64,000 nucleotides of DNA, taken from contig CM067355.1 in NCBI GenBank assembly GCA_034190875.2, positions 36,889,494 through 36,953,493 of the forward strand, given 5' to 3'. The position numbers were made by a program, and so were the translations under genes. Shown piece after piece: positions 1-12,232 of the stretch (position 1 is the stretch's first letter; each line of letters opens with the position of its first letter). Source of the stretch: Urechis unicinctus (taxonomy: Eukaryota > Annelida > Polychaeta > Xenopneusta > Urechidae). A model generated the notes under the pieces. It had not been told where the DNA came from. It saw nothing but the letters and a program-made list of their open reading frames with translations, and did no database searches.

Positions 1-136
1 ACAAACATCGTCGGTGCTTGGTTAACTGCTCCCGTGCTGTATGCCTTACGCTAAATAAATTAAGCATTGACACCGACCATCATTTAGACACTATGTATCT
101 CTATAAAAATAGACTAATCAACCACCATAGCAGATT

Positions 137-348
137 GACAGATGCATGCATTCATAGATTACAACCGATTCGGGAGAATTTGTTTTGGCAGATATCAAAG
201 ATATGACATATAAGACCGTTTGCAAATGGCCGACATACCATCGACAGATGCAAGCATCCATAGATTACAACCGATTCGAGAGAATTTGTTTTGGCAGATA
301 TCAAAGACATGACATATAAGACCGTTTGCAAATGGCAGACATACCATC
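137..348. repeat. Two-copy tandem repeat, period about 106 bp
   Basis: The segment starting GACAGATGCATGC at 137 recurs at 243 with only scattered substitutions. Both copies contain TTTTGGCAGATATCAAAGA and end near CATACCATC. This is a simple tandem duplication. No open frame of note crosses it. Confidence 0.9.
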
Positions 349-1146
349 ACAAAAGTTGCCTACGTATAGCAATTCACAAATGCATCTTTAAAACAACAAA
401 ACATCAACAAGGATGAAAACTACTGTTACATGCACAAAAATACTGATTCTACTTTGAACTCAATCCGGCTTACAGGGTCACATATTTTGTTTACAAGACA
501 TTTTCCTCTGAAATGCATAGTGACTCCCTCGCACGGTATGTATTATAAGTATCTGAACCTTTGATATATGGCAGCAGCATTGCATTTTCGGCAACCATCG
601 TTGTTACGTTGCTCTGGATTCCGATCGCACCACTTTAACGTTTAATGTCTCCTACTCGTTTGCGTGTGAATAGGATGATCTCAGTTGTCATTAATTGGCG
701 TGATTTAATATTAATATCTCTGGATTTTTTGTCACCAAACGAGACATTAGAAGCAATGCGACGGCTCTTCTGGGACATTGCAATGCTATCGTTGTATTGG
801 ACTCGTAAATGGGTCCAAATGTCTAAGTGTCTCGTCTAGCTTATAAGGGACAATGATAAGGCATTTAGAATTATTTTTCTGATTTCGTTAATGCATGTAC
901 GTAACAGTTAACTTACACGCCTAAATATTTACTAATCGAACAACTGCTTGTGAAATTTCCTCCATATTCAACGAAATTGCATTCAATTCTTTGACTGCTA
1001 TCACTAATTATAATTATTTCAACCTGGCTGACCAAACAAACATTGGTCAATGGAGCCCCAAACGACCAACTGGTAGTAATCATTATTTACTACACTCTGC
1101 TTCGAAAATCACTCATACTCCTTCCTACGCCGACGACGAAATTCCT

Positions 1147-1170
1147 GGGGTGGGAGGGGGGTGGGGTGGG
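1147..1170 (+). other. G-rich run with G-quadruplex pattern
   Basis: Five runs of three or more G are separated by single bases (GGGG, GGG, GGGGGG, GGGG, GGG). This fits the classic quadruplex pattern. It ends 37 bp before the left end of the palindromic element. A functional role is not shown. Confidence 0.6.
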
Positions 1171-1201
1171 AAGCAGTCAGGTAAAGGCTGGCAATTGTAT
1201 G

Positions 1202-1207
1202 CGTGGT
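1202..1207. repeat. Target-site duplication, left copy (CGTGGT)
   Basis: CGTGGT directly abuts the outermost base of the palindrome here and recurs at 14200-14205 directly after its other end. Six bases is the target-site length known for Polinton/Maverick elements. Confidence 0.8.
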
Positions 1208-1432
1208 AGTAGTGATATACGTACCCCTTCACACCTTGTTTTGGAAATTGACTACTGTACGAATACTGTACGACGTGTATTGCGTAATATATGTTTTGCT
1301 GACGATTGCATGCGGATTCGGTGCGGTATTTTGCTGACCTAATTCTATTTTTGGAAAGTGATTTCACCATCTGTTCCGTTATTTTCGGCCCTTGAAATCT
1401 TTGCGCCCTTGGTGACCTCATGGAGGGGCGCT

Positions 1433-1835
1433 ATTTTGGATGAGGTCATTTTTGGGAGTTTTATTGAGAAGGAGTTTGTAAATGGGTATTAAAAGTCAAT
1501 TAGCGGTAAGGGTGTTGAAAGAGAAGTGAAGGATAGTGTTAATGTTAGTGGAGTATTCACCATCTGTTCAGATATGAAGACGGTGTTTACGAGGTGATTT
1601 GTTGCTATTAACTTCCTTTTATCCCATGACATGTGGTGATATATTGAATTGGTGACCTTAGGAGGGTAACGCGATGTACGGTATTCGAGTGAGTTCATTT
1701 GGGGCTATGTCCTTAGGAAGGTTGTTGACTTTCGACCTGGTGTGATGAATGGGCGGTATTTGGGTGAGGTCATTTTCGATAGTTTTATTGAGGAGATTGT
1801 AAATGGGTATTAAAAGTCAATTTTCGTTAGATATG
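1433..1835. repeat. Short noncoding repeats near the element end
   Basis: A block with GTAAATGGGTATTAAAAGTC at about 1479-1498 recurs at about 1799-1818. A block with TTCTATTTTTGGAAAGTGAT at about 1341-1360 recurs at about 2231-2250. All are mirrored in the right arm. They could be cis-acting subterminal repeats. That role is inference. Confidence 0.7.
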
Positions 1836-2009
1836 TTGGTCGATTGAAGTTTTCACGTGAATGAATCTTACTAGCATATGAGTCTTACATAGGAGGGAAA
1901 AAATGACAGATGTCTTTAAGTGTGTTGTAACTCTCATTGAGAATATAACGACAGATGGATTAAAAGTTGACCATTGGATATTTCTCAAAATGGGGGTGGA
2001 GTTATGGGT

Positions 2010-2195
2010 TACAAATAGCGATATATATAAATGTTATACTGGTGTTTGTGTTATTAATCGGACTCGATGAATCTGTGGTATAATTACACAAGCTGGTAAT
2101 GTGATTTACCGATCGTTGAATTCACGATGCGCATCTATCTTAATTAAATAACGACTCATGTCAAACGATTTGATAAATTAGTCATTGTGAGTTGC
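2010..2195. repeat. Dispersed about 125-bp core repeat, outermost left copy
   Basis: The core contains TGGTATAATTACACAA, TAATGTGATTTAC, a GAATTCACGA segment and GTCAAACGATTTGATAAATT. Further copies start near 3330 and 6110, and the same core forms most of each central tandem unit. All copies are mirrored in the right arm. Confidence 0.85.
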
Positions 2196-2318
2196 CCCCC
2201 CGCATTCACCTCAGATATTGGGGTGACATCATTCTATTTTTGGAAAGTGATTTCACAATTTTCGTCGGATATGTCGTCATAGTTTGCTGAGCTAAGCTAA
2301 GTGATGGGATAGAGGGTG

Positions 2319-2345
2319 TATATAAAACGGGAGAGTGTCTCAGTT
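2319..2345 (+). promoter_or_regulatory. TATA box and initiator-like site in left arm
   Basis: TATATAAAA at 2319-2327 is followed by an initiator-like TCAGTT at 2340-2345, and the first ATG is at 2357. The spacing is a little short for a standard core promoter but plausible. The same arrangement is mirrored around 13062-13088 on the minus strand. Confidence 0.5.
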
Positions 2346-2356
2346 CAGATATAATC

Positions 2357-2494
2357 ATGCCTGAGAAGAGACAGCTAGAAGCTTTCAATGATGTGAACAA
2401 ACGCAGTAGACAGATGAGTGATGCAGACTTGTTAAAAGCCGTGGAACAAATCGAGATGGAAAGCAGTAAGTATGATTTTATTTTCTATATCTGA
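2357..2494 (+). mobile_element. Short element-borne frame, unknown function (fossil part)
   Basis: A 45-codon frame starts MPEKRQLEAFNDV and is rich in charged residues. It lies directly downstream of the TATA-like site, with a donor-like GTAAGT at 2466. Its mirror is at 12913-13050 on the minus strand. I do not recognise a family. The position inside the arm suggests an element gene remnant. Confidence 0.4.
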
Positions 2495-2712
2495 ATTATA
2501 GAATTACCAGGTATACGTCATTTATTTATTTATTTATTTTTGTTACGCGTGTGTGTTTTAGTGTTGACGGGAGACGAAGATATTTTACATACAGCCATGG
2601 ACGCGTATGAAATCGAACATGCCAATTGAGAATTGAGAATTGAGGAATGACGGAAATCTTTATATTGACAGATTATCGATGATTATGTCGACAGAAGCTG
2701 TCTTGCCTGCGA

Positions 2713-3174
2713 ATGAAAGAGCTATACGGACAGTATATATTTGAGGAATGCGATTCAGCCTTTAAAATCAACGGGAGTTATGGATTCTTATTACGTCACA
2801 AAGAAACAGACAAATTGCGCTATTTTCACTCGTCACCTCTACGGAATAACGACGATTTTGACAGGGTTATGCGTGAAATAACACAAACAGATTTGATCTA
2901 CGCCCAGAATCAACGACCTGACTCGAGTGTGGAGGCAGTAACAAATTTGACCGTCTTTGTGAACCCAATCGAAGATCACGTGATTGGCTACCCACCACCT
3001 GTTATACCGGATCACCTGAAAACAAACAGAGCCATCAACTTGTTAGACCAAAAGAAAAGTAAGTGGCTATTAACTTACCGGAAGGCCGGTGCATACACAC
3101 GCTTTATTGGGCTAAATGAAGTCAAGGTTCAGAGAGTGACCACATGGGCGTATAAACGACCATGGAAGTCGTAA
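2713..3174 (+). mobile_element. Polinton polymerase B N-terminal-like frame, left arm (fossil)
   Basis: The frame begins MKELYGQYIF. It carries the series LRYFHSS, a DDFDRVM stretch, a QNQRPDS stretch, VTNLTVFVN and IPDHLKTN. This order resembles the region that precedes the polymerase domain in many Polinton polymerase proteins of marine invertebrates, where similar motifs lead into an OTU-like segment. No polymerase catalytic motifs follow in the arm, so only the leading part of the gene is present. Recognition is from memory of the family pattern, not from a search. Confidence 0.55.
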
Positions 3175-3635
3175 ACCCTGGGGGAGGTAAGCTGAGACAG
3201 GAAAAGGGTTCGCGAGGAATGCGAACGGAGAGAGCGCCAGAGGGGGGTTAAACACCAGAGAGGAAGAGGCTAATTACTTGCTATTAAAGACTCAATAGGA
3301 CAATAATGAGGTGTTATATATCTTACCTGATGAATCTGTGGTATAATTACACAGTTGAGTGATGTGATTTACTGATCGTCGAATTCACGATGCGCTTCTA
3401 TGATCATTAGGTAACGGTTCGTGTCAAACGATTTGAGTCATTGTTAGTTGTGGCCCCATAGCGATAAAGACTAGTGTATATCATTGTCAACCCTGGGTGT
3501 CGGTCGAGCGTAACCCTCAGTTATCGAACAATCTCTGGGGGTGTTTCTATTCATTTGACATTGGTACATGAAGGTACTGACATACTCATATTATAACTGT
3601 AACAGCTGTACCGCGGATCCAGCTGGTTACATATT

Positions 3636-3878
3636 ATGGTACACATCAATATTAACGAAAGCGATTATCGGAAGGAAACACGCAAACATCAGGAGATATA
3701 TGTGTTCTTCATCAAACTCTTACGTGATTTCAACTTGGAGTGGCGGGGTCACTCTCCTATGGAGCAGAGATATGATATTCTACTTACACCTGACCAACCC
3801 ACACACATTGCCTTCACTCCTCGCAATATACAGACGCACGTGCATTTTCCCCAGTTTTTTAAACTATTACGCCAATAA
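3636..3878 (+). mobile_element. Unknown 80-codon frame, left arm (fossil part)
   Basis: The frame starts MVHININESDYRKE and ends FFKLLRQ. Its mixed charged and aromatic composition looks more protein-like than the overlapping 108-codon frame at 3568-3894. The translation is almost identical in the mirror copy. No family recognised. Confidence 0.35.
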
Positions 3879-3898
3879 GCTGATATATATATAAATAA

Positions 3899-4920
3899 CT
3901 TTTGCAATTATTTTGTCGTAACTTACGATATGTGTGTTTAAGTCATGATTTACTCGTACATATTCTTCCTTAGCACACTTAGTCATAGTCATATATTTTT
4001 TTTATTATACCTGCCTGTCATAATATAATTTTATATCTCATATCCAGTACTAATTACCTCCACTTTGTATTCTTCTGGGTATTGAACATTGAATAATAGT
4101 TAATCACATGTCTCATCAATGTCATTAGTAATCACATATTATAACCTTTTATCAATACCATATATTCTTAAACTTTTTGTTCTTTATACTTACCTCATGT
4201 TTCCATGTAAGTTGTACTTGACAATGGCATTGTTAGTATTATACCATCCAATATCAACTTGTATGTTAAGAAAACTATCTTATTAGTTTTATACCCTTTG
4301 ACTTGATTCTTGACTCCTTCACAAAAACTACATATTTTTCCAGTTTGTACATATTTACTCCATTAAAATGATAAATACATAACTTTCGAAAGGCGACGAT
4401 TGAAATAATTATTCACGTAGCATTTTCTTTTGCAATTATTTTGTAGTAACTTACGATATGTGTTTAAGTCATGATTTACTCCTGCATATTCTTTCTTAGC
4501 ACACTTAGTCATAATCATATTTTCTATTATACCTGCCTGTCATAATATAATTTTATATCTCATATCCAGTACTAATTACCTCCACTTTGTATTCTTCTGA
4601 TTATTGAACACTGAATAACAGTTAATCACATGTCTCATCAATGTCATTAGTAATCACATATTATAACCTTTTATCAATACCATATATTCTTAAACTTTTT
4701 GTTCTTTATACTTACCTCCTCATGTTTCCATGTAAGTTGTACTTGACAATGACATTGTTAGTATTATACCATCCCCCATATCAACTTGTATGTTAAGTTA
4801 TTAGTTTTTATACCCTTTGACTTGATTCTTGACTCCTTCACAAAATTACATATTTTTCCAGTTTGTACATATTTACTCCATTAAAATGATAAATACATAA
4901 CTTTCGAATGGCGACGATTT
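3899..4920. repeat. Two-copy direct duplication inside left arm, period about 529 bp
   Basis: Both units begin near CTTTTGCAATTATTTTGT (about 3900 and 4429) and end near ATAACTTTCGAA followed by GGCGACGATT. The copies differ by small changes. The pair is mirrored at about 10495-11510, so the duplication predates formation of the palindrome. Confidence 0.85.
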
Positions 4921-5562
4921 GATTTGTCTGTCCATGATGTTGTTGTTTTATTTAATTGTCATAATCTAATGGTCATTTAATTTTTCTGTAATTGGAGATA
5001 CGGTTTCTGTAAGGCCACCCTAATTAAACATGTTCCACAAGAAAAAGGAAATGTAACTAACCCAACAAATATTATATGCGAATATGATAGTTTTTGTTTA
5101 TTCACTATTTTCAGACAGCCATTTTTTTTTTATTAAGATATTATGACCCTCAACATTACTATAACTAAGTACTGGATAGCGAGACTTGACGACGTGAGTT
5201 TTCACCTGATTTTATCGAAACTTTGTTGACGAGATTAATAACTCGATCTTTGAACGGGTTAATGATGTTGAGAAATTTCTATTCATTTGTTTGGCACACG
5301 GCCTCTGTCAGTGAAATAGTGTTTAACAGTTTGAAGCAAACTGGTAACAAATTCTTATTTTGACTTTAGTTTGCACGTGAATGAAAATTAATACCATGGC
5401 GGTATTCAGTTACTGATGAATGAAAATTACAGGAGACTTGTCATAATATACTGAATAAATTTTAATTCGAAGGAAGAGTTTTGTAACTCTCATTTGGAAT
5501 TTAGCTTGCTGGTGAATGTAATTGTCAGAGTTTAGGGTGGAGTTATGGGTTACAAATAGCGG

Positions 5563-5748
5563 TTGGTGGGTTTATTTGAAAATAGTTTTCATCTGAAATT
5601 ATTTGTCAGAACAATAATTATGGTACACATATATAGACACCATGTTGTTTCCACTGATCCCAAAACATCGAAATTTTGTACATGGAAATATCCAGATCCG
5701 GTGACAAAAACTATTTCCAACCTGAATAGGGAAGAACAATGGGTATAA
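5563..5748 (+). mobile_element. Short conserved frame, left arm (fossil part, doubtful)
   Basis: A 61-codon open stretch has the same translation as its mirror at 9662-9847. It opens with a non-ATG codon and I recognise no domain. Identity between arms reflects overall arm identity, so coding status is unproven. Confidence 0.2.
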
Positions 5749-6529
5749 CAAATATTTAATACAAACAGTTTGAGAGTGTAGTAGATGCCACTGGCGAATG
5801 GCCAGGATTCATCTCGACCCCTACCAACCGGATCAAGGTGATTTTGAAGGAGTATTCGTTTTAAACAGGATACATCGTGGTATAGATTCGTTGACTTTTG
5901 TATATGTTGTAAGTATATATTTCTTTGTATGCAGACAACCCATTAAACCACACCTGACCTAGCGTGAGTGCAAGAAAGCTTAAGATTCTCTTGAACAGGT
6001 TTCTCTCTTTCTTATTCTTAGAGATTAAAACAAAAAGATAATAATTTGTTTTGTTTGTAGGAAGAAGATGAAGATTCGTTAATAAGTTAGAAATAGATAT
6101 AAATAAATGTTATACCGGTGTTTGTGTTATTAATCGGACTTGACAAATCTGTGGTATAATTACACAAGTTGGTAATGTGATTTACTTATTGTCGAATTCA
6201 CGACGCGCTTCAATCGTAATTAGATAACGTCTCGTGTCAAACGATTTGATAAATTAATCCTTGTGAGCTGCGGGGTGAAAGTGCTTAAGATTACTCAAGC
6301 GTATATCATTGTCGGTCGATTTCCCAATCTCCTCAGAAATTACACGATCATTTTGCTGAACTTTGCGCGAAAACGCGACAAAAGAACCCTTTTACTCATT
6401 GACTTTCGTCTTCTGTCAATGACTTAATAGTTAAGTAATACCTCATGTCAACGACCGGTTAACATTTTAGGGGTGTTGTAGATATAAACACGAGATGGTG
6501 AACAGGTTTTTTTTTTGTTTTGGTTTTGG

Positions 6530-8875
6530 TTTTTTTTCTTACTCTTAGAGATTAAAACAAAATGATAATAATTTGTTTTGTTTGTACGAAGAGGATGGAA
6601 GTCTCGTTAATTAGTTAGAAATATATGTCAATAAATGTTATACTGTTGTTTGTGTTATTAATCGGACTTGACGAATCTCTGGTATAATTACACAAGTTGG
6701 TAATGTGATTTACTTATTGTCGAATTCACGAAGCGCTTCTATCGTAATTAAATAACGTTTCATGTCAAACGATTTGATAAATTAGTCATTGTGAGTTGCG
6801 TCCCCTTAGCGATGAAGATTACTCAAGCGTAAATCTTAGAGATTAAAACAAAATGATAATAATTTGTTTTGTTTGTACGAAGAGGATGGAAGTCTCGTTA
6901 ATTAGTTAGAAATATATGTCAATAAATGTTATACTGTTGTTTGTGTTATTAATCGGACTTGACGAATCTCTGGTATAATTACACAAGTTGGTAATGTGAT
7001 TTACTTATTGTCGAATTAACGAAGCGCTTCTATCGTAATTAGATAACGTTTCGAGTCAAACGATTTGATAATTTAGTCATTGTGAGTTGCGTCCCCTTAG
7101 CGATGAAGATTACTCAAGCGTAAATCTTAGAGATTAAAACAAAAAGAAAATAATGTGCTGTGTTTGTAGGGAGAAGATGGAAGTCTCGTTGATTAGTTAG
7201 AAATATATGTCAATAAATGTTATATACTGTTGTTTGTGTTATTAATCGGACTTGACGAATCTCTGGTATAATTACACAAGTTGGTAATGTGATTTACTTA
7301 TTGTCGAATTCACGAAGCGCTTCTATCGTAATTAGATAACGTTTCGTGTCAAACGATTTGATAAATTAGTCATTGTGAGTTGCGTCCCCTTAGCGATGAA
7401 GATTACTCAAGCGTAAATCTTAGAGATTAAAACAAAAAGAAAATAATGTGTTGTGTTTGTACGAAGAGGATGGAAGTCTCGTTAATTAGTTAGAAATATA
7501 TGTCAATAAATATTATACTGTTGTTTGTGTTATTAATCGGACTTGACGAATCTCTGGTATAATTACACAAGTTGGTAATGTGATTTACTTATTGTCGAAT
7601 TCACGAAGCGCTTCTATCGTAATTAGATAACGTTTCGAGTCAAACGATTTGATAAATTAGTCATTGTGAGTTGCGTTCCCTTAGCGATGAAGATTACTCA
7701 AGCGTAAATCTTAGAGATTAAAACAAAAAGAAAATAATGTGCTGTGTTTGTAGGGAGAAGATGGAAGTCTCGTTGATTAGTTATTAGTAATTACGATAGA
7801 AGCGCTTCGTTAATTCGACAATAAGTAAATCACATTACCAACTTGTGTAATTATACCAGAGATTCGTCAAGTCCGATTAATAACACAAACAACAGTATAA
7901 CATTTATTGACATATATTTCTAACTAATCAACGAGACTTCCATCTTCTCCCTACAAACACAGCACATTATTTTCTTTTTGTTTTAATCACTAAGATTTAC
8001 GCTTGAGTAATCTTCATCGCTAAGGGGACGCAACTCACAATGACTAAATTATCAAATCGTTTGACTCGAAACGTTATCTAATTACGATAGAAGCGCTTCG
8101 TGAATTCGACAATAAGTAAATCACATTACCAACTTGTGTAATTATACCAGAGATTCGTCAAGTCCGATTAATAACACAAACAACAGTATAACATTTATTG
8201 ACATATATTTCTAACTAATTAACGAGACTTCCATCCTCTTCGTACAAACAAAACAAATTATTATCTTTTTGTTTTAATCTCTAAGATTTACGCTTGAGTA
8301 ATCTTCATCGCTAAGGGAACGCAACTCACAATGACTAATTTATCAAATCGTTTGACATGAAACGTTTATCTAATTACGATAGAAGCGCTTCGTGAATTCG
8401 ACAATAAGTAAATCACATTACCAACTTGTGTAATTATACCAGAGATTCGTCAAGTCCGATTAATAACACAAACAACAGTATAACATTTATTGACATATAT
8501 TTCTAACTAATTAACGAGACTTCCATCCTCTTCGTACAAACAAAACAAATTATTATCATTTTGTTTTAATCTCTAAGATTTACGCTTGAGTAATCTTCAT
8601 CGCTAAGGGGACGCAACTCACAATGACTAATTTATCAAATCGTTTGACATGAAACGTTATTTAATTACGATAGAAGCGCTTCGTTAATTCGACAATAAGT
8701 AAATCACATTACCAACTTGTGTAATTATACCAGAGATTCGTCAAGTCCGATTAATAACACAAACAACAGTATAACATTTATTGACATATATTTCTAACTA
8801 ATTAACGAGACTTCCATCCTCTTCGTACAAACAAAACAAATTATTATCATTTTGTTTTAATCTCTAAGAGTAAGA
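6530..8875. repeat. Central array of roughly 290-bp tandem units, inverted at about 7790-7915
   Basis: The marker TCTTAGAGATTAAAACAAAA recurs at about 6545, 6835, 7126, 7422 and 7707 on the plus strand. Its reverse complement recurs at about 7981, 8272, 8564 and 8856, with spacings of 285-296 bp. Orientation switches near 7789. The innermost matching stretch (about 7707-7782 with 7916-7990) leaves a spacer of about 130 bp. The left side carries one more partial unit than the right. Confidence 0.9.
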
Positions 8876-10494
8876 AAAAAAACAAAACCAAAACAAAAAA
8901 AAACCTGTTCACCATCTCGTGTTTATATCTACAACACCCCTAAAATGTTAACCGGTCGTTGACATGAGGTATTACTTAACTATTAAGTCATTGACAGAAG
9001 ACGAAAGTCAATGAGTAAAAGGGTTCTTTTGTCGCGTTTTCGCGCAAAGTTCAGCAAAATGATCGTGTAATTTCTGAGGAGATTGGGAAATCGACCGACA
9101 ATGATATACGCTTGAGTAATCTTAAGCACTTTCACCCCGCAGCTCACAAGGATTAATTTATCAAATCGTTTGACACGAGACGTTATCTAATTACGATTGA
9201 AGCGCGTCGTGAATTCGACAATAAGTAAATCACATTACCAACTTGTGTAATTATACCACAGATTTGTCAAGTCCGATTAATAACACAAACACCGGTATAA
9301 CATTTATTTATATCTATTTCTAACTTATTAACGAATCTTCATCTTCTTCCTACAAACAAAACAAATTATTATCTTTTTGTTTTAATCTCTAAGAATAAGA
9401 AAGAGAGAAACCTGTTCAAGAGAATCTTAAGCTTTCTTGCACTCACGCTAGGTCAGGTGTGGTTTAATGGGTTGTCTGCATACAAAGAAATATATACTTA
9501 CAACATATACAAAAGTCAACGAATCTATACCACGATGTATCCTGTTTAAAACGAATACTCCTTCAAAATCACCTTGATCCGGTTGGTAGGGGTCGAGATG
9601 AATCCTGGCCATTCGCCAGTGGCATCTACTACACTCTCAAACTGTTTGTATTAAATATTTGTTATACCCATTGTTCTTCCCTATTCAGGTTGGAAATAGT
9701 TTTTGTCACCGGATCTGGATATTTCCATGTACAAAATTTCGATGTTTTGGGATCAGTGGAAACAACATGGTGTCTATATATGTGTACCATAATTATTGTT
9801 CTGACAAATAATTTCAGATGAAAACTATTTTCAAATAAACCCACCAACCGCTATTTGTAACCCATAACTCCACCCTAAACTCTGACAATTTTACATTCAC
9901 CAGCAAGCTAAATTCCAAATGAGAGTTACAAAACTCTTCCTTCGAATTAAAATTTATTCAGTATATTATGACAAGTCTCCTGTAATTTTCATTCATCAGT
10001 AACTGAATACCGCCATGGTATTAATTTTCATTCACGTGCAAACTAAAGTCAAAATAAGAATTTGTTACCAGTTTGCTTCAAACTGTTAAACACTATTTCA
10101 CTGACAGAGGCCGTGTGCCAAACAAATGAATAGAAATTTCTCAACATCATTAACCCGTTCAAAGATCGAGTTATTAATCTCGTCAACAAAGTTTCGATAA
10201 AATCAGGTGAAAACTCACGTCGTCAAGTCTCGCTATCCAGTACTTAGTTATAGTAATGTTGAGGGTCATAATATCTTAATAAAAAAAAATGGCTGTCTGA
10301 AAATAGTGAATAAAAACAAAACTATCATATTCGCATATAATATTTGTTGGGTTAGTTACATTTCCTTTTTCTTGTGGAACATGTTTAATTAGGGTGGCCT
10401 TACAGAAACCGTATCTCCAATTACAGAAAAATTAAATGACCATTAGATTATGACAATTAAATAAAACAACAACATCATGGACAGACAAATCAAA

Positions 10495-11510
10495 TCGTCG
10501 CCATTCGAAAGTTATGTATTTATCATTTTAATGGAGTAAATATGTACAAACTGGAAAAATATGTAATTTTGTGAAGGAGTCAAGAATCAAGTCAAAGGGT
10601 ATAAAACTAATAACTTAACATACAAGTTGATATGGGATGGTATAATACTAACAATGTCATTGTCAAGTACAACTTACATGGAAACATGAGGAGGTAAGTA
10701 TAAAGAACAAAAAGTTTAAGAATATATGGTATTGATAAAAGGTTATAATATGTGATTACTAATGACATTGATGAGACATGTGATTAACTGTTATTCAGTG
10801 TTCAATAATCAGAAGAATACAAAGTGGAGGTAATTAGTACTGGATATGAGATATAAAATTATATTATGACAGGCAGGTATAATAGAAAATATGATTATGA
10901 CTAAGTGTGCTAAGAAAGAATATGCAGGAGTAAATCATGACTTAAACACATATCGTAAGTTACTACAAAATAATTGCAAAAGAAAATGCTACGTGAATAA
11001 TTATTTCAATCGTCGCCTTTCGAAAGTTATGTATTTATCATTTTAATGGAGTAAATATGTACAAACTGGAAAAATATGTAGTTTTTGTGAAGGAGTCAAG
11101 AATCAAGTCAAAGGGTATAAAACTAATAAGATAGTTTCTTAACATACAAGTTGATATTGGATGGTATAATACTAACAATGCCATTGTCAAGTACAACTTA
11201 CATGGAAACATGAGAGTAAGTATAAAGAACAAAAAGTTTAAGAATATATGGTATTGATAAAAGGTTATAATATGTGATTACTAATGACATTGATGAGACA
11301 TGTGATTAACTATTATTCAATGTTCAATACCCAGAAGAATACAAAGTGGAGGTAATTAGTACTGGATATGAGATATAAAATTATATTATGACAGGCAGGT
11401 ATAATAAAAAATATGACTATGACTAAGTGTGCTAAGGAAGAATATGTACGAGTAAATCATGACTTAAACACATATCGTAAGTTACGACTAAAATAATTGC
11501 GATAAAAGTT
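10495..11510. repeat. Mirror of the direct duplication, right arm
   Basis: CGTCGCC followed by TCGAAAGTTATGTATTTATC occurs near 10497 and 11012, starting the two mirrored units. See the left-arm pair. Confidence 0.85.
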
Positions 11511-11524
11511 ATTTATATATCAGC

Positions 11525-11767
11525 TTATTGGCGTAATAGTTTAAAAACTGGGGGAAAATGCACGTGTGTCTGTATATTGCGAGGAGTGAAGGCAATGTGT
11601 GTGGGTTGGTCAGGTGTAAGTAGAATATCATATCTCTGCTCCATAGGAGAGTGACCCCGCCACTCCAAGTTGAAATCACGTAAGAGTTTGATGAAGAACA
11701 CATATATCTCCTGATGTTTGCGTGTTTCCTTCCGATAATCGCTTTCGTTAATATTGATGTGTACCAT
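11525..11767 (-). mobile_element. Unknown 80-codon frame, right arm (fossil part)
   Basis: Mirror of 3636-3878, differing by about one residue near its end. No family recognised. Confidence 0.35.
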
Positions 11768-12232
11768 AATATGTAACCAGCTGGATCCGCGGTACAGCTG
11801 TTACAGTTATAATATGAGTATGTCAGTACCTTCATGTACCAATGTCAAATGAATAGAAACACCCCCAGAGATTGTTCGATAACTGAGGGTTACGCTCGAC
11901 CGACACCCAGGGTTGACAATGATATACACTAGTCTTTATCGCTATGGGGCCACAACTAACAATGACTCAAATCGTTTGACACGAACCGTTACCTAATGAT
12001 CATAGAAGCGCATCGTGAATTCGACGATCAGTAAATCACATCACTCAACTGTGTAATTATACCACAGATTCATCAGGTAAGATATATAACACCTCATTAT
12101 TGTCCTATTGAGTCTTTAATAGCAAGTAATTAGCCTCTTCCTCTCTGGTGTTTAACCCCCCTCTGGCGCTCTCTCCGTTCGCATTCCTCGCGCACCCTTT
12201 TCCTGTCTCAGCTTACCTCCCCCAGGGTTTAC

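Larger units (their letters stand above)
1..1207. other. Left flank of the palindromic element, no gene recognised
   Basis: Apart from the tandem repeat at 137-348 and a G-rich run at 1147-1170, I see only short frames with no protein-like composition. This is the host side of the insertion at 1208. It resumes at 14206. Confidence 0.6.
1208..7790 (+). repeat. Left arm of the giant inverted repeat
   Basis: In order from the end inward: a noncoding zone with short internal repeats (1208-2200), a TATA-like promoter and short frame (2319-2494), the polymerase N-terminal-like frame (2713-3174), an unknown frame (3636-3878), a direct duplication (3899-4920), AT-rich sequence, an unknown short frame (5563-5748) and the tandem array (from about 6530). 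Several frames are identical in translation to their partners in the other arm. Confidence 0.93.

Noticed and set aside
3568-3894. 108-codon frame overlapping the 80-codon frame in the palindrome arm
   Set aside because: Its composition is less protein-like than the overlapping frame at 3636-3878. Only one can be real.
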